Positions 1-6,440 of a stretch of 11,359 bases of DNA are shown here, in pieces (position 1 is the stretch's first letter; each line of letters opens with the position of its first letter). Location: contig JAOUJU010000032.1 in assembly GCA_029883045.1 (NCBI GenBank), forward strand, positions 1 to 11,359. The letters run 5' to 3'. The notes beneath the pieces are model-generated. The model was not told where the DNA came from and ran no database searches. It worked only from the letters and a program-made list of their open reading frames with translations. The DNA is from Rhodospirillaceae bacterium (GTDB taxonomy: Bacteria; Pseudomonadota; Alphaproteobacteria; Rhodospirillales; Magnetovibrionaceae). Both the position numbers and the translations under genes were made by a program.

Positions 1-839
1 AGATAGTCTGGCATGGATGAATTTACAGCGAGACGGATTACCGATCCGCGGCGGCGACGTTTTAGCGCGCTTTCAAAGGTGCGAACAAGATCTTCGGCTT
101 CTTCGTCTATTTCTACTTCCGAATCACGAATAACCCTGAAGTATGATGTTTCTTGTAATTTATAATCAGGAAACAAACGATCCATAAACAACGTGACCAT
201 GTCTTCTATGGGTATAAAACGCGTAGCTGCACCAGGAAGACGGATAAACCGCTCTAACAGGTGTGGAATGGGCAACAGTGCACGGAGTATTTCTTCTGAT
301 TTTTTTCGCTTTAACAGCATAACTAGGGAAAACCCCAGATTTTGAATAAATGGAAAAGGATGTGCTGGGTCAATCGCCAACGGAGTTAACACCGGGAACA
401 CATGTTCCATAAAATATTTTTCCAACCACGTTTTGTCACGCGCTGTAATATCGCTTGCGCTTAAAACCTTTATTCCCGCAACCGATAACTCTTCACGCAA
501 ACCAAGCCAACAAAGCTGTTGGCGCGACATAAGTTCGCTAGCCGCTTTGTTTATGGCTTCGAGTTGTTGTGCTGGGTTTAGGCCATCTTGACTTTGGGTT
601 TTAACCCCTGCCCTTACCTGCCCCTTAAGCCCAGCAACGCGGACCATGTAAAATTCATCGAGGTTGGCAGCCGATATGGAAAGAAACCGCACCCTTTCCA
701 ATAAGGGGTGGGCCGAATTTGAAGCTTCCTCAAGTACCCGGGTATTAAAGGCCAGCCACGAAAGCTCGCGGTTGGCGAAACGCTCTGTCGATTTAATATC
801 AATTATTGGCGTTACCTCTGGGAAATTACTGTTATCCAT
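1..839 (-). CDS. ppk: Polyphosphate kinase PPK1, N-terminal part (cut by window edge)
   Basis: PPK1 reversibly transfers the terminal phosphate of ATP to inorganic polyphosphate. I translated 279 codons from the ATG at 839 down to the window edge, all open. The N-terminal segment NRELSWLAFNTRVLEEA (about residues 22-38) and LSISAANLDEFYMVRVAGLK (about 53-72) are family hallmarks, followed by FPVLTPLAIDPAHPFPFIQNLG (split here: FPVLTPLAIDP then AHPFPFIQNLG). The family is normally about 690-720 aa, so the catalytic histidines and the C-terminal domains lie outside the window. The gene follows the hdaA string on the same strand but sits after a 349-nt gap and has its own predicted promoter at 918-946. 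In many alphaproteobacteria ppk follows hdaA, which supports the call. No strong Shine-Dalgarno is seen; AGAG lies about 8 nt upstream. Confidence 0.95.
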   Translation of the reverse strand, partial: MDNSNFPEVTPIIDIKSTERFANRELSWLAFNTRVLEEASNSAHPLLERVRFLSISAANLDEFYMVRVAGLKGQVRAGVKTQSQDGLNPAQQLEAINKAASELMSRQQLCWLGLREELSVAGIKVLSASDITARDKTWLEKYFMEHVFPVLTPLAIDPAHPFPFIQNLGFSLVMLLKRKKSEEILRALLPIPHLLERFIRLPGAATRFIPIEDMVTLFMDRLFPDYKLQETSYFRVIRDSEVEIDEEAEDLVRTFESALKRRRRGSVIRLAVNSSMPDY

Positions 840-917
840 GATTGTTCTCTATTGGATTTGTTAAATGGAGGGAAACTATAAAAATGGACCAAAAAGGGCG
901 AAAAAACACTATAGAGC

Positions 918-946
918 ATTCTAACCCTTTGAGATTCTTTTGTCAT
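918..946 (-). promoter_or_regulatory. Predicted sigma-70-type promoter of ppk
   Basis: On the minus strand ATGACA (946-941) and TAGAAT (923-918) are separated by exactly 17 nt; each differs from consensus by one base. Transcription would start near 911, leaving a leader of about 70 nt before the ppk ATG at 839. By-eye prediction only. Confidence 0.5.
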
Positions 947-999
947 CTGTGCAGGAAAAATAACGAACATATTCAAAATTACTAGATTTTCCGTTTGTA

Positions 1000-1137
1000 A
1001 CCACCATTCGCAGTTACTAAATGCTGACTTAGCAAATAATGGCACCAGTCTTACAATGCGTGACCCGGCGGTTCCTCCTGAGACTTGTCGGTTGCGCAAA
1101 GCCGCTCCCTTAAAAAAAGGGGGCGGCTTATTTTTTT
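1000..1137 (+). ncRNA. Candidate small RNA with anti-Shine-Dalgarno loop and terminator
   Basis: Three structural elements follow one another on the plus strand. CCATT (1004-1008) can pair with AATGG (1038-1042). TGCGTGACC (1057-1065) pairs over 9 bp with GGTTGCGCA (1090-1098). An 11-bp terminator stem then starts directly at 1099 and ends in a T run. Both 3' stems contain U-G or G-U wobbles when read as plus-strand RNA; these would be A-C mismatches on the other strand, so structure favours the plus strand. The 24-nt loop of the second hairpin displays CCTCCTG (1074-1080), complementary to a Shine-Dalgarno sequence. Several alphaproteobacterial small RNAs are known to expose such CU-rich loops. 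The 5' end is uncertain because no good plus-strand promoter was seen, and the coordinates are approximate. I do not recognise the family. Confidence 0.4.
1099..1137 (+). terminator. Rho-independent terminator, plus strand
   Basis: AAGCCGCTCCC (1099-1109) pairs with GGGGGCGGCTT (1119-1129), 11 bp including one U-G wobble. The loop is 9 nt and A-rich, and a run of seven T follows at 1131-1137. On the minus strand the stem has no T tail, so it acts for plus-strand transcription although both flanking genes are on the minus strand. Confidence 0.75.
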
Positions 1138-1188
1138 ATGCTTCACACATGTAATTTAAAACGCTCGATGATTTAAGCGCTGGGTGAA

Positions 1189-1554
1189 TTAGTGATCATG
1201 GGCTGCTTGAACATCATTGGCTGATGCATATTCGACGGTATTAAGGTCACCAATCAAATCGATTATCATTATATTACCCTCAATAACGCGTGACTTATCA
1301 GGATTGGTGTTAAAAAAATTCCAAATATAACTAGCCCCCAGCATTTCACCTACACCTTGTTCTATGTTTTCATCCTCGCGCGCGCGAAGCATAAAATTAT
1401 CCAACAGCGTGCGCGCCTTCATCAGGTCTTTTTCGCCATAGCGTTCAATCTCACCCTCGGCATCGGCAAGATCTTCTAAAAATTTATTGAAGGTTTGATC
1501 TGTGAGTAAAAAATCGGCAACAAGTCCACCGCTAAAATATGTAACCTTACGCAT
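1189..1554 (-). CDS. Unrecognised 121-aa acidic protein between hdaA and ppk
   Basis: I do not recognise this protein. It begins MRKVTYFSGGLVADFLLTD and has no signal peptide or membrane segment. It is acidic in the middle (ADAEGEIERYGEKD, EDENIEQG) and ends in a short histidine-containing tail, AAHDH. The composition suggests a soluble, mainly helical cytoplasmic protein. It starts at the ATG at 1554, only 12 nt after the hdaA stop, with a weak GGA about 7 nt upstream, so it is probably the last gene of the hdaA string. Codon use and base composition look like those of its neighbours, and the frame is intact with a normal stop. A link to DnaA regulation or polyphosphate metabolism can only be inferred from position. 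Confidence 0.75.
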   Translation of the reverse strand: MRKVTYFSGGLVADFLLTDQTFNKFLEDLADAEGEIERYGEKDLMKARTLLDNFMLRAREDENIEQGVGEMLGASYIWNFFNTNPDKSRVIEGNIMIIDLIGDLNTVEYASANDVQAAHDH

Positions 1555-1566
1555 ATTATTTCCAAG

Positions 1567-2259
1567 TTATAAATTATTATTGATTTTATTTTCTAGCACG
1601 CGCCGAACAAGGGGTATTGTTATTTTTCGTTTTTCACTTAACGAAAGACTATCGGTTTTTTCGACAACATCGCGAACTGCAGAAAAAGAACGGTCCATTC
1701 TTGAAAGCAAGTAGCTTATGATGTCTTGGCCAACATTTATTTGCCTGTCAGCGAACTGTTTTAATAAAAGCGCCGCAATCAATATATCGTCGGGCGGGTT
1801 TATTTCTGCAATGGGTGCTGTGTTCAAACGCGAGGAAAGATCTTTCAGGTCTATTTTCCATCTGGCTGGTGGGATTTTGGCAGTCATAAGAATACGGATA
1901 TCATATTCACGCGCAGTATTATAAAGGTGAAACAACTGTTCATCTAATCCACGCTCAATAAACTTTTCTGCATTTTCCACAACTAACGCCTTAGCCCCAT
2001 CGCATATGTTATCTGCGCCGTTTGTGGCAATATCATCTGCGCTAATATTTTTTGCCCCGGTGGTATTGATAAATACATTAGCAAGATGCGTCTTGCCCGA
2101 CCCTGTGGGTCCAACAATAACTAACAACGGCCCGGGCCAGTTGGGCCAGCTATCAATCCACTGAACCGCACGTTCATTTGAAGGTGATACCAGAAAATCC
2201 TCGCCCGAAAGCGCTGGGCGATGATCAAAGGACATAGGAATTTGTTCAGGCGCGGTCAT
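1567..2259 (-). CDS. hdaA: DnaA-homologue HdaA/Hda, regulatory inactivation of DnaA
   Basis: Hda-type AAA+ proteins bind the DNA polymerase sliding clamp and stimulate ATP hydrolysis by DnaA after initiation. The 230-aa protein starts with QIPMSF (residues 6-11), which fits the N-terminal clamp-binding motif of the family. Walker A is GPTGSGKT (50-57); the Walker B region is ALVVEN (91-96) with E where D is usual; an arginine-finger candidate is R144 in DLSSRL; the sensor-2 region is RSFSAVRD (190-197). There is no C-terminal DnaA DNA-binding domain, which separates it from DnaA. I chose the ATG at 2259. A TTG two codons upstream (2265) is possible but adds nothing conserved. No Shine-Dalgarno is visible before either start, and a small inverted repeat ATACAA/TTGTAT (2260-2280) sits just upstream. 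The gene follows the permease by 23 nt. Confidence 0.9.
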   Translation of the reverse strand: MTAPEQIPMSFDHRPALSGEDFLVSPSNERAVQWIDSWPNWPGPLLVIVGPTGSGKTHLANVFINTTGAKNISADDIATNGADNICDGAKALVVENAEKFIERGLDEQLFHLYNTAREYDIRILMTAKIPPARWKIDLKDLSSRLNTAPIAEINPPDDILIAALLLKQFADRQINVGQDIISYLLSRMDRSFSAVRDVVEKTDSLSLSEKRKITIPLVRRVLENKINNNL

Positions 2260-2282
2260 ATACAATTACAATCGTTGTATGC

Positions 2283-3350
2283 TTAAAGATTGGGATCGTG
2301 GCCAAGATAAAGCTCGCTTGCGCGGTATCTGCCAATGGTAAAACGAACAATTACCCCTACCATTGCTGCGGTTGGAACCGCAAGAAGCACGCCGGTAAAG
2401 CCAAATAACGCCCCGCCCGTCATAAGGGCAAATATTATCCATACTGGATGCAACCCAACCCTGCCACCAACAAGGGTTGGCGTTAAGAATGCTGCGTCTA
2501 TTGATTGACCAACACCAAAAACAAGCGCCACAAGCAAAAAATCAGCTATCTCGCTGAACTGCATCAAAGCAACGCCAAGCGCCACGAGCGACCCTATTGC
2601 CATTCCGACATACGGAACAAAAGCCATCATTCCGGTTCCGATGCCGATAAGAAGGCCAAAATCCAGTCCGACCAAGGTCAGGCCTGTGCCATATATTGCG
2701 CCCAAGGTCACGCACACCAATGCCTGCCCACGAACAAACCCGGCTATTGTGGTATCCATTTCATTTAATTGAGCACGTATTGTTTCGGCAGTTTCACGCG
2801 GAAGCAAGTCATTGAATTTTGCAACTATTGCATTCCAGTCGCGTAAAAGAAAAAATGAAACGATTGGCGCAATCAAAAGCAAGGATAGCGCATTAACAAA
2901 TGCCTTACCGCCCATAAAAATATTTTTCAACATGCCAACCGTCCACGTGATTATTTCGCCAACATAGCCACCTGCTGCATCTTTAAGTTTGGCTAGGTCA
3001 TTGGCGTCCAGTTCGGTTTCCAAACGTATTATGTATGGCTCAATGGCGTTTCTTGCTGTTTCAACTGCATCTGGCACCAAGGCCAAGAGCCCTATTACCT
3101 GCGCTTGCAATAGCGGAAAAATGGAAATGCCAATGCCTGCAATGATTAGTGTAAACACAAGCAGTATTATTGCCGATGCCCCCGCCCTAGATCTAAGTGG
3201 ACCTTCCATCTTGTCTGCAATTGGATGGAGAAAATACGCAATGGCAAGCCCCGCTACAAACGGCGTCAGCACCGAGCTTAGAATATAAAGCCCAACTGCA
3301 GTTGCCGCCAAGGCAACCAACCAAATTCGTATTTCCCGTTCACGTGTCAA
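2283..3350 (-). CDS. AI-2E family (PerM-type) membrane permease
   Basis: This 355-aa inner-membrane protein belongs to the AI-2E transporter/PerM family. It has paired N-terminal helices (about residues 8-40), a further helix about 57-82, a soluble segment rich in charged residues (about 95-140), and a C-terminal group of helices. That group carries the family-typical FVPYVGMAIGSLVALGVAL and the GGRVGLHPVWIIFALM stretch leading to GGALFGFTGVLLAVPTAA (about 290-330). Members export small molecules or ions, but the substrate cannot be predicted. It starts with TTG at 3350, 2 nt after the preceding stop, with a weak AAAGAA upstream, so translation is probably coupled to the upstream gene. An ATT just before it is also in frame. 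An AI-2E permease beside DUF2066 and hda is a recurring neighbourhood in proteobacteria. Confidence 0.88.
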   Translation of the reverse strand: MTREREIRIWLVALAATAVGLYILSSVLTPFVAGLAIAYFLHPIADKMEGPLRSRAGASAIILLVFTLIIAGIGISIFPLLQAQVIGLLALVPDAVETARNAIEPYIIRLETELDANDLAKLKDAAGGYVGEIITWTVGMLKNIFMGGKAFVNALSLLLIAPIVSFFLLRDWNAIVAKFNDLLPRETAETIRAQLNEMDTTIAGFVRGQALVCVTLGAIYGTGLTLVGLDFGLLIGIGTGMMAFVPYVGMAIGSLVALGVALMQFSEIADFLLVALVFGVGQSIDAAFLTPTLVGGRVGLHPVWIIFALMTGGALFGFTGVLLAVPTAAMVGVIVRFTIGRYRASELYLGHDPNL

Positions 3351-3352
3351 AA

Positions 3353-3904
3353 TTAAATTCTTTCATCATCAGACCAACGCTTTAATGCCTCGGTAACAAT
3401 TGTAATGCCAGAAATAACAGTGGTCACCACCATTAACATCATTAGCAAATCAACAAAAATTCCAAAATCAATTTCATATCCAGTTACCGCCATGACGGAA
3501 CCGGAATACAATAGTTGAAGCGTAGTATTTATTTTGCTTATCATCTGCGGCTTCATCGGATGGCGGGTAAGGGATCCTGTTAGGGTATCAAATACCAACG
3601 CACCTACTATGATGACTATATCCCTGAAAACCACCAAAATAACAACCCAGTTTGGAATTATTTCACTAAATCCAAGGGTTATAAAAACCGCCATCAACAG
3701 GGCTTTATCTGCCAGTGGGTCAAGATATTTACCCAGTTCTGTCTCCATATTGAAGCGTTTGGCAATAAAACCATCAAGCGCATCAGATATTGCAGCAACG
3801 GAAAATATCCAAAATGCGCTCACCAAATTACCCTCAAGCAACAGCCACACAATTAGTGGAACCGAAACTATGCGAAGAAAAGTTATAAAATTGGGGATAT
3901 TCAC
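3353..3904 (-). CDS. CDP-alcohol phosphatidyltransferase (PgsA-like)
   Basis: These membrane enzymes move a phosphatidyl group from a CDP-alcohol to a second alcohol in phospholipid synthesis. The 183-aa protein has the N-terminal PNFITFLRI start typical of PgsA-type members and the family signature at residues 41-66: D41, D44-G45, A48, G58, D62 and D66. K49 stands where R is common. Four to six membrane helices surround it. It is likely a phosphatidylglycerophosphate synthase relative, but alphaproteobacteria often have another pgsA elsewhere, so I give no symbol; a cardiolipin-synthase-type role is possible. The GTG start at 3904 overlaps the upstream TGA (GTGA), with AGGA 6 nt before it, a good coupled start. 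The gene ends 2 nt before the permease. Confidence 0.88.
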   Translation of the reverse strand: MNIPNFITFLRIVSVPLIVWLLLEGNLVSAFWIFSVAAISDALDGFIAKRFNMETELGKYLDPLADKALLMAVFITLGFSEIIPNWVVILVVFRDIVIIVGALVFDTLTGSLTRHPMKPQMISKINTTLQLLYSGSVMAVTGYEIDFGIFVDLLMMLMVVTTVISGITIVTEALKRWSDDERI

Positions 3905-5112
3905 CTGCTGTCCTTACGCATGCCCATGTACCAGTTGCCCGCTTCGTCCCATAGCACCAAATCAGCCTGATCAAGCGACAGGGCCAATTGTTCTGCATCG
4001 CCGATGTAATTAATGTTCACGTTTACCGCGCGGCGCGAAATCAACGTTACTTCTGATTTTTTAATTATGGCCACACCGTTTAGCCTGTCGCGAACTTTTA
4101 TCCAATCATCAAGACCTGACACCGGTATGGTAATTCTAAGTATTGCGGGTTCTGCAAATTTAATAAGGTTATCTTGTTTCCAATTATCTTCGATTTGCAC
4201 GGTTAGCTGTATTGCTGCGCGCGCCAAAAGAGATTCTAAATCTTCGCCAGGATTGGAGCTAAAACTTTTGACGACAGTATGCTCTTGCAGGGCAAAACCG
4301 AACCGGGTCATGTAAACTTCAAGCTCCGGCAAGCCGATGTAGGAATCCATGCGCAATATACCGTGAACCACAACAACGTCGCCTGCGTTGTATTTGCTTG
4401 CAACCTCAGCCAGACGCTGAACATCACCTTCGATTGCCTGTTCTGCGCCTATTGTACGCATATCGGCAAGATCGCCTTTGGGCAAAATGGTTGGAACTAG
4501 GCCACGCACCTCGCCCGGCCTTTGTTCCCACGCCGCTCTCCACGGGTTAGGGTCGTCCCACAACAACAGTGCGCCTGCGGCCTGATAAACCGGAAGGACA
4601 ACGACTGGCTTGCTGTATGTTTCGGCAAATGGGATTTTACTTCCGTCCAGCAGATCGCGTATTGACTGGGCACGATAACGGTAATTTAAGCTAGCAATGT
4701 AGCGTACCGATGACGTCTTTTCCTCGGCGACCTCAAAATCCTGAATAAGTTCTAATATCTGCCTACGCTCCAGATTTGGTAAGCGGTCATGGTAGGCATT
4801 TAGGGTCAGGCGCTCCATCAGCGCCCTGAAAGACCTTGTGATACCTTCGTCGTGGGCAATGTCGCGCGCCTGCGAGGCGGACTTTGCAGTCACGTCAACA
4901 TTTACGCCATTTACCTCAAAAAATTTGGCTGCATCACCATAGGCAAAACCCGCACCGGGCCATGGGTTTGCACTAACCGATAAAATTGCTGCCAGAAAAA
5001 GGCCAAATATGATCTTGGGCATGGTTTTGCTAATTTTTGCCTTCAAGTTAAAAAAAATATTTAAATGCTTAAATGTGAAGCCAGATACCATATTTTGCCC
5101 TTTTTGGGTCAT
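3901..5112 (-). CDS. DUF2066 family protein, probably exported
   Basis: The 403-aa protein fits the DUF2066 family, whose members commonly lie beside purM, an AI-2E permease and hda; its function is not known. A hydrophobic stretch, residues 34-48 (IIFGLFLAAILSVSA), preceded by basic residues and followed by AGFA (54-57), looks like a signal peptide, so the mature protein probably acts in the envelope. The rest is soluble alpha/beta, with ARDIAHDEGITRSFRALMER (about 82-101) in the conserved N-terminal domain. The start is uncertain. ATG at 5112 has poor spacing to GGGA. ATG at 5091 has AGGG 6 nt upstream and may be the true start. ATG at 5022 would give the most compact signal peptide. It is divergent from purM and probably the first gene of this minus-strand string. 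Confidence 0.8.
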   Translation of the reverse strand: MTQKGQNMVSGFTFKHLNIFFNLKAKISKTMPKIIFGLFLAAILSVSANPWPGAGFAYGDAAKFFEVNGVNVDVTAKSASQARDIAHDEGITRSFRALMERLTLNAYHDRLPNLERRQILELIQDFEVAEEKTSSVRYIASLNYRYRAQSIRDLLDGSKIPFAETYSKPVVVLPVYQAAGALLLWDDPNPWRAAWEQRPGEVRGLVPTILPKGDLADMRTIGAEQAIEGDVQRLAEVASKYNAGDVVVVHGILRMDSYIGLPELEVYMTRFGFALQEHTVVKSFSSNPGEDLESLLARAAIQLTVQIEDNWKQDNLIKFAEPAILRITIPVSGLDDWIKVRDRLNGVAIIKKSEVTLISRRAVNVNINYIGDAEQLALSLDQADLVLWDEAGNWYMGMRKDSR

Positions 5113-5202
5113 TGCAAAGCGTCCCGGATAAAGTATGTTTTACTTATGTTTCCCGTTCTACCCACAAATTTTCTGCTACATTTATGGGGTTCGGGATGTT
5201 TT

Positions 5203-5211
5203 TGCTATAGA
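5203..5211 (+). promoter_or_regulatory. Possible extended -10 promoter of purM
   Basis: TGC precedes TATAGA (5206-5211), an extended -10 form. No good -35 lies 16-18 nt upstream (the region reads TTATGGGG). The start would be near 5218, about 75 nt before the ATT start codon. Confidence 0.3.
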
Positions 5212-5236
5212 AGGTTTTAGCACGTTCAGGTATCAA

Positions 5237-5258
5237 TGCCACGGATTTGCCACGGATT
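5237..5258 (+). repeat. Perfect 11-bp tandem repeat in purM leader
   Basis: TGCCACGGATT occurs twice head to tail (5237-5247 and 5248-5258), about one helical turn apart. It lies between the predicted promoter and the purM ribosome binding site. It could be a tandem half-site operator or a slippage duplication. Confidence 0.8.
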
Positions 5259-5278
5259 CTAGGTGTTCACAATCTTTC

Positions 5279-5284
5279 AGGAGG
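5279..5284 (+). promoter_or_regulatory. Strong Shine-Dalgarno that decides an ATT start for purM
   Basis: A perfect AGGAGG lies 8 nt before an in-frame ATT at 5293. No ATG, GTG or TTG is present at this spacing. The only ordinary in-frame start before the conserved core is GTG at 5263, upstream of this site; it directly follows a TAG stop and lacks a Shine-Dalgarno. Confidence 0.6.
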
Positions 5285-5292
5285 ATAAACCC

Positions 5293-6435
5293 ATTTCAGG
5301 CGCAAATTACAAGGGTGCAGGCGTTGACATTGATGCCGGAAATGCACTGGTCGAGGCCATAAAGCCTGCGGCCAAGTCCACATCGCGTTCCGGGGTAATG
5401 TCTGGACTGGGCGGGTTTGGTGCCATGTTTGACCTTAAGGCGGCAGGCTACAAAGACCCCATATTAGTATCTGGAACAGACGGCGTTGGCACTAAGCTAA
5501 AGGTTGCAATTTCGGTTGGTCGTCACGATACGGTTGGCATTGATCTGGTTGCCATGTGCGTTAATGATCTTGTAGTTCAAGGTGGCGAACCTCTTTTCTT
5601 TCTTGATTACTATGCCATGGGCAAGCTCAACGTCGAGCACGGAGCAGCTGTTGTGGCAGGCATAGCCGAAGGCTGCAGGCAGGCTGGTTGTGCGCTTATC
5701 GGTGGGGAAACAGCAGAAATGCCTGGCATGTACTCAGGCGGCGAATACGATCTGGCAGGTTTCTGTGTGGGCGCAGTAGAGCGCGACGAGGTAATAACCG
5801 GAGAACTGGTAACTGAGGGCGATGTTGTTCTTGGTCTTGCTTCAAGCGGGCTTCATTCCAATGGGTTCTCGCTGGTGCGCAAGATTGTCAGCGACGGTGT
5901 AATTGGTGGTGAAGCCGAAACCAAACTTGAAGCCGCAGTCCGCGATCATATCGTGAACCGGGCACGCAAGGCATATGATGTGCCCGCCCCATTCAAGACG
6001 GAAAATCCAGACATATCATTGGGTGAAGCGCTTTTGGCCCCAACTAAAATTTACGTAAAAAGCTGTCTTGCTGCAATCCGAAAATACAGTGGGGCCGTGC
6101 ACGCGCTTTCGCACATTACAGGCGGCGGACTGTTGGAAAACATTCCCCGCGTGCTACCCGATACCTTAAGTGCAGAAATTGACACCAGCACATGGGATCT
6201 GCCACCAGTGTTTTCATGGTTAAAAGATCAAGGAAAAATTGCAGCCAATGAAATGGCGCGCACGTTTAATTGCGGAATTGGCATGGTGGTTATTGTTTCC
6301 AACGACAAGGCGGAAGAAATTAAAGCGCTAATGGAAAACAATGGGGAAACGGTTTTTGTCATCGGAAAAATTATAAATCGCGCCAAAGGTGCTGAGGGCA
6401 CCGTTCTGCAAGGTGCGGAAAAATCCTGGGGTTAA
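5293..6435 (+). CDS. purM: Phosphoribosylformylglycinamidine cyclo-ligase (AIR synthetase)
   Basis: PurM closes the imidazole ring, converting FGAM and ATP to AIR in de novo purine synthesis in the cytoplasm. From the ATT start the protein is 380 aa, slightly long for the family (about 345-360). It shows YKGAGVDIDAGN (residues 6-17), the ATP-binding SGTDGVGTKLK (60-70), VNDLVVQGGEPLFFLDYY and GGETAEMPGMY, all diagnostic of the AIRS family. The start is unusual: ATT at 5293 has a perfect AGGAGG 8 nt upstream, whereas GTG at 5263 has none and would add 10 residues. A sequence error changing an ATG to ATT is possible. purN follows after 5 nt, so the two form an operon. Upstream lie an 11-bp tandem repeat and a weak extended -10. 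Confidence 0.95.
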   Translation: MSGANYKGAGVDIDAGNALVEAIKPAAKSTSRSGVMSGLGGFGAMFDLKAAGYKDPILVSGTDGVGTKLKVAISVGRHDTVGIDLVAMCVNDLVVQGGEPLFFLDYYAMGKLNVEHGAAVVAGIAEGCRQAGCALIGGETAEMPGMYSGGEYDLAGFCVGAVERDEVITGELVTEGDVVLGLASSGLHSNGFSLVRKIVSDGVIGGEAETKLEAAVRDHIVNRARKAYDVPAPFKTENPDISLGEALLAPTKIYVKSCLAAIRKYSGAVHALSHITGGGLLENIPRVLPDTLSAEIDTSTWDLPPVFSWLKDQGKIAANEMARTFNCGIGMVVIVSNDKAEEIKALMENNGETVFVIGKIINRAKGAEGTVLQGAEKSWG

Positions 6436-6440
6436 GTTAA

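Larger units (their letters stand above)
840..1188. other. 349-nt gene-free gap between the 121-aa gene and ppk
   Basis: No convincing protein gene lies here. The ppk-proximal third holds the predicted ppk promoter (918-946). The distal part, about 1000-1137, holds plus-strand hairpins ending in a rho-independent terminator, listed separately as a candidate small RNA. Between 1139 and 1188 there is only a weak CGCT/AGCG hairpin, which on the minus strand is followed by TTTT and might end the hdaA string. Confidence 0.6.
5113..5292. other. Divergent DUF2066/purM intergenic and purM leader
   Basis: This region holds a predicted extended -10 for purM (5204-5211), a perfect 11-bp tandem repeat (5237-5258) and the purM Shine-Dalgarno (5279-5284). 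No clear promoter for the minus-strand string was found by eye. Confidence 0.5.

Noticed and set aside
939..956. Pho box upstream of ppk
   Set aside because: Only one half-site-like TTGTCAT is present; 11 bp further on there is no second copy. The bases are better explained as the -35 element.
812..1099. Minus-strand open frame of 95 codons upstream of ppk
   Set aside because: It overlaps the ppk start in another frame, spans the candidate RNA hairpins and ppk promoter, and has no family resemblance or protein-like composition.
1000..1137. 6S RNA or a riboswitch
   Set aside because: The 5' and 3' ends do not pair into the single long 6S hairpin, and no conserved TPP, cobalamin, glycine or SAM core was found on either strand.
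3534..4013. Plus-strand open frame of 159 codons
   Set aside because: It lies antisense to the CDP-alcohol phosphatidyltransferase and DUF2066 genes, whose motifs are clear; it is a shadow frame.
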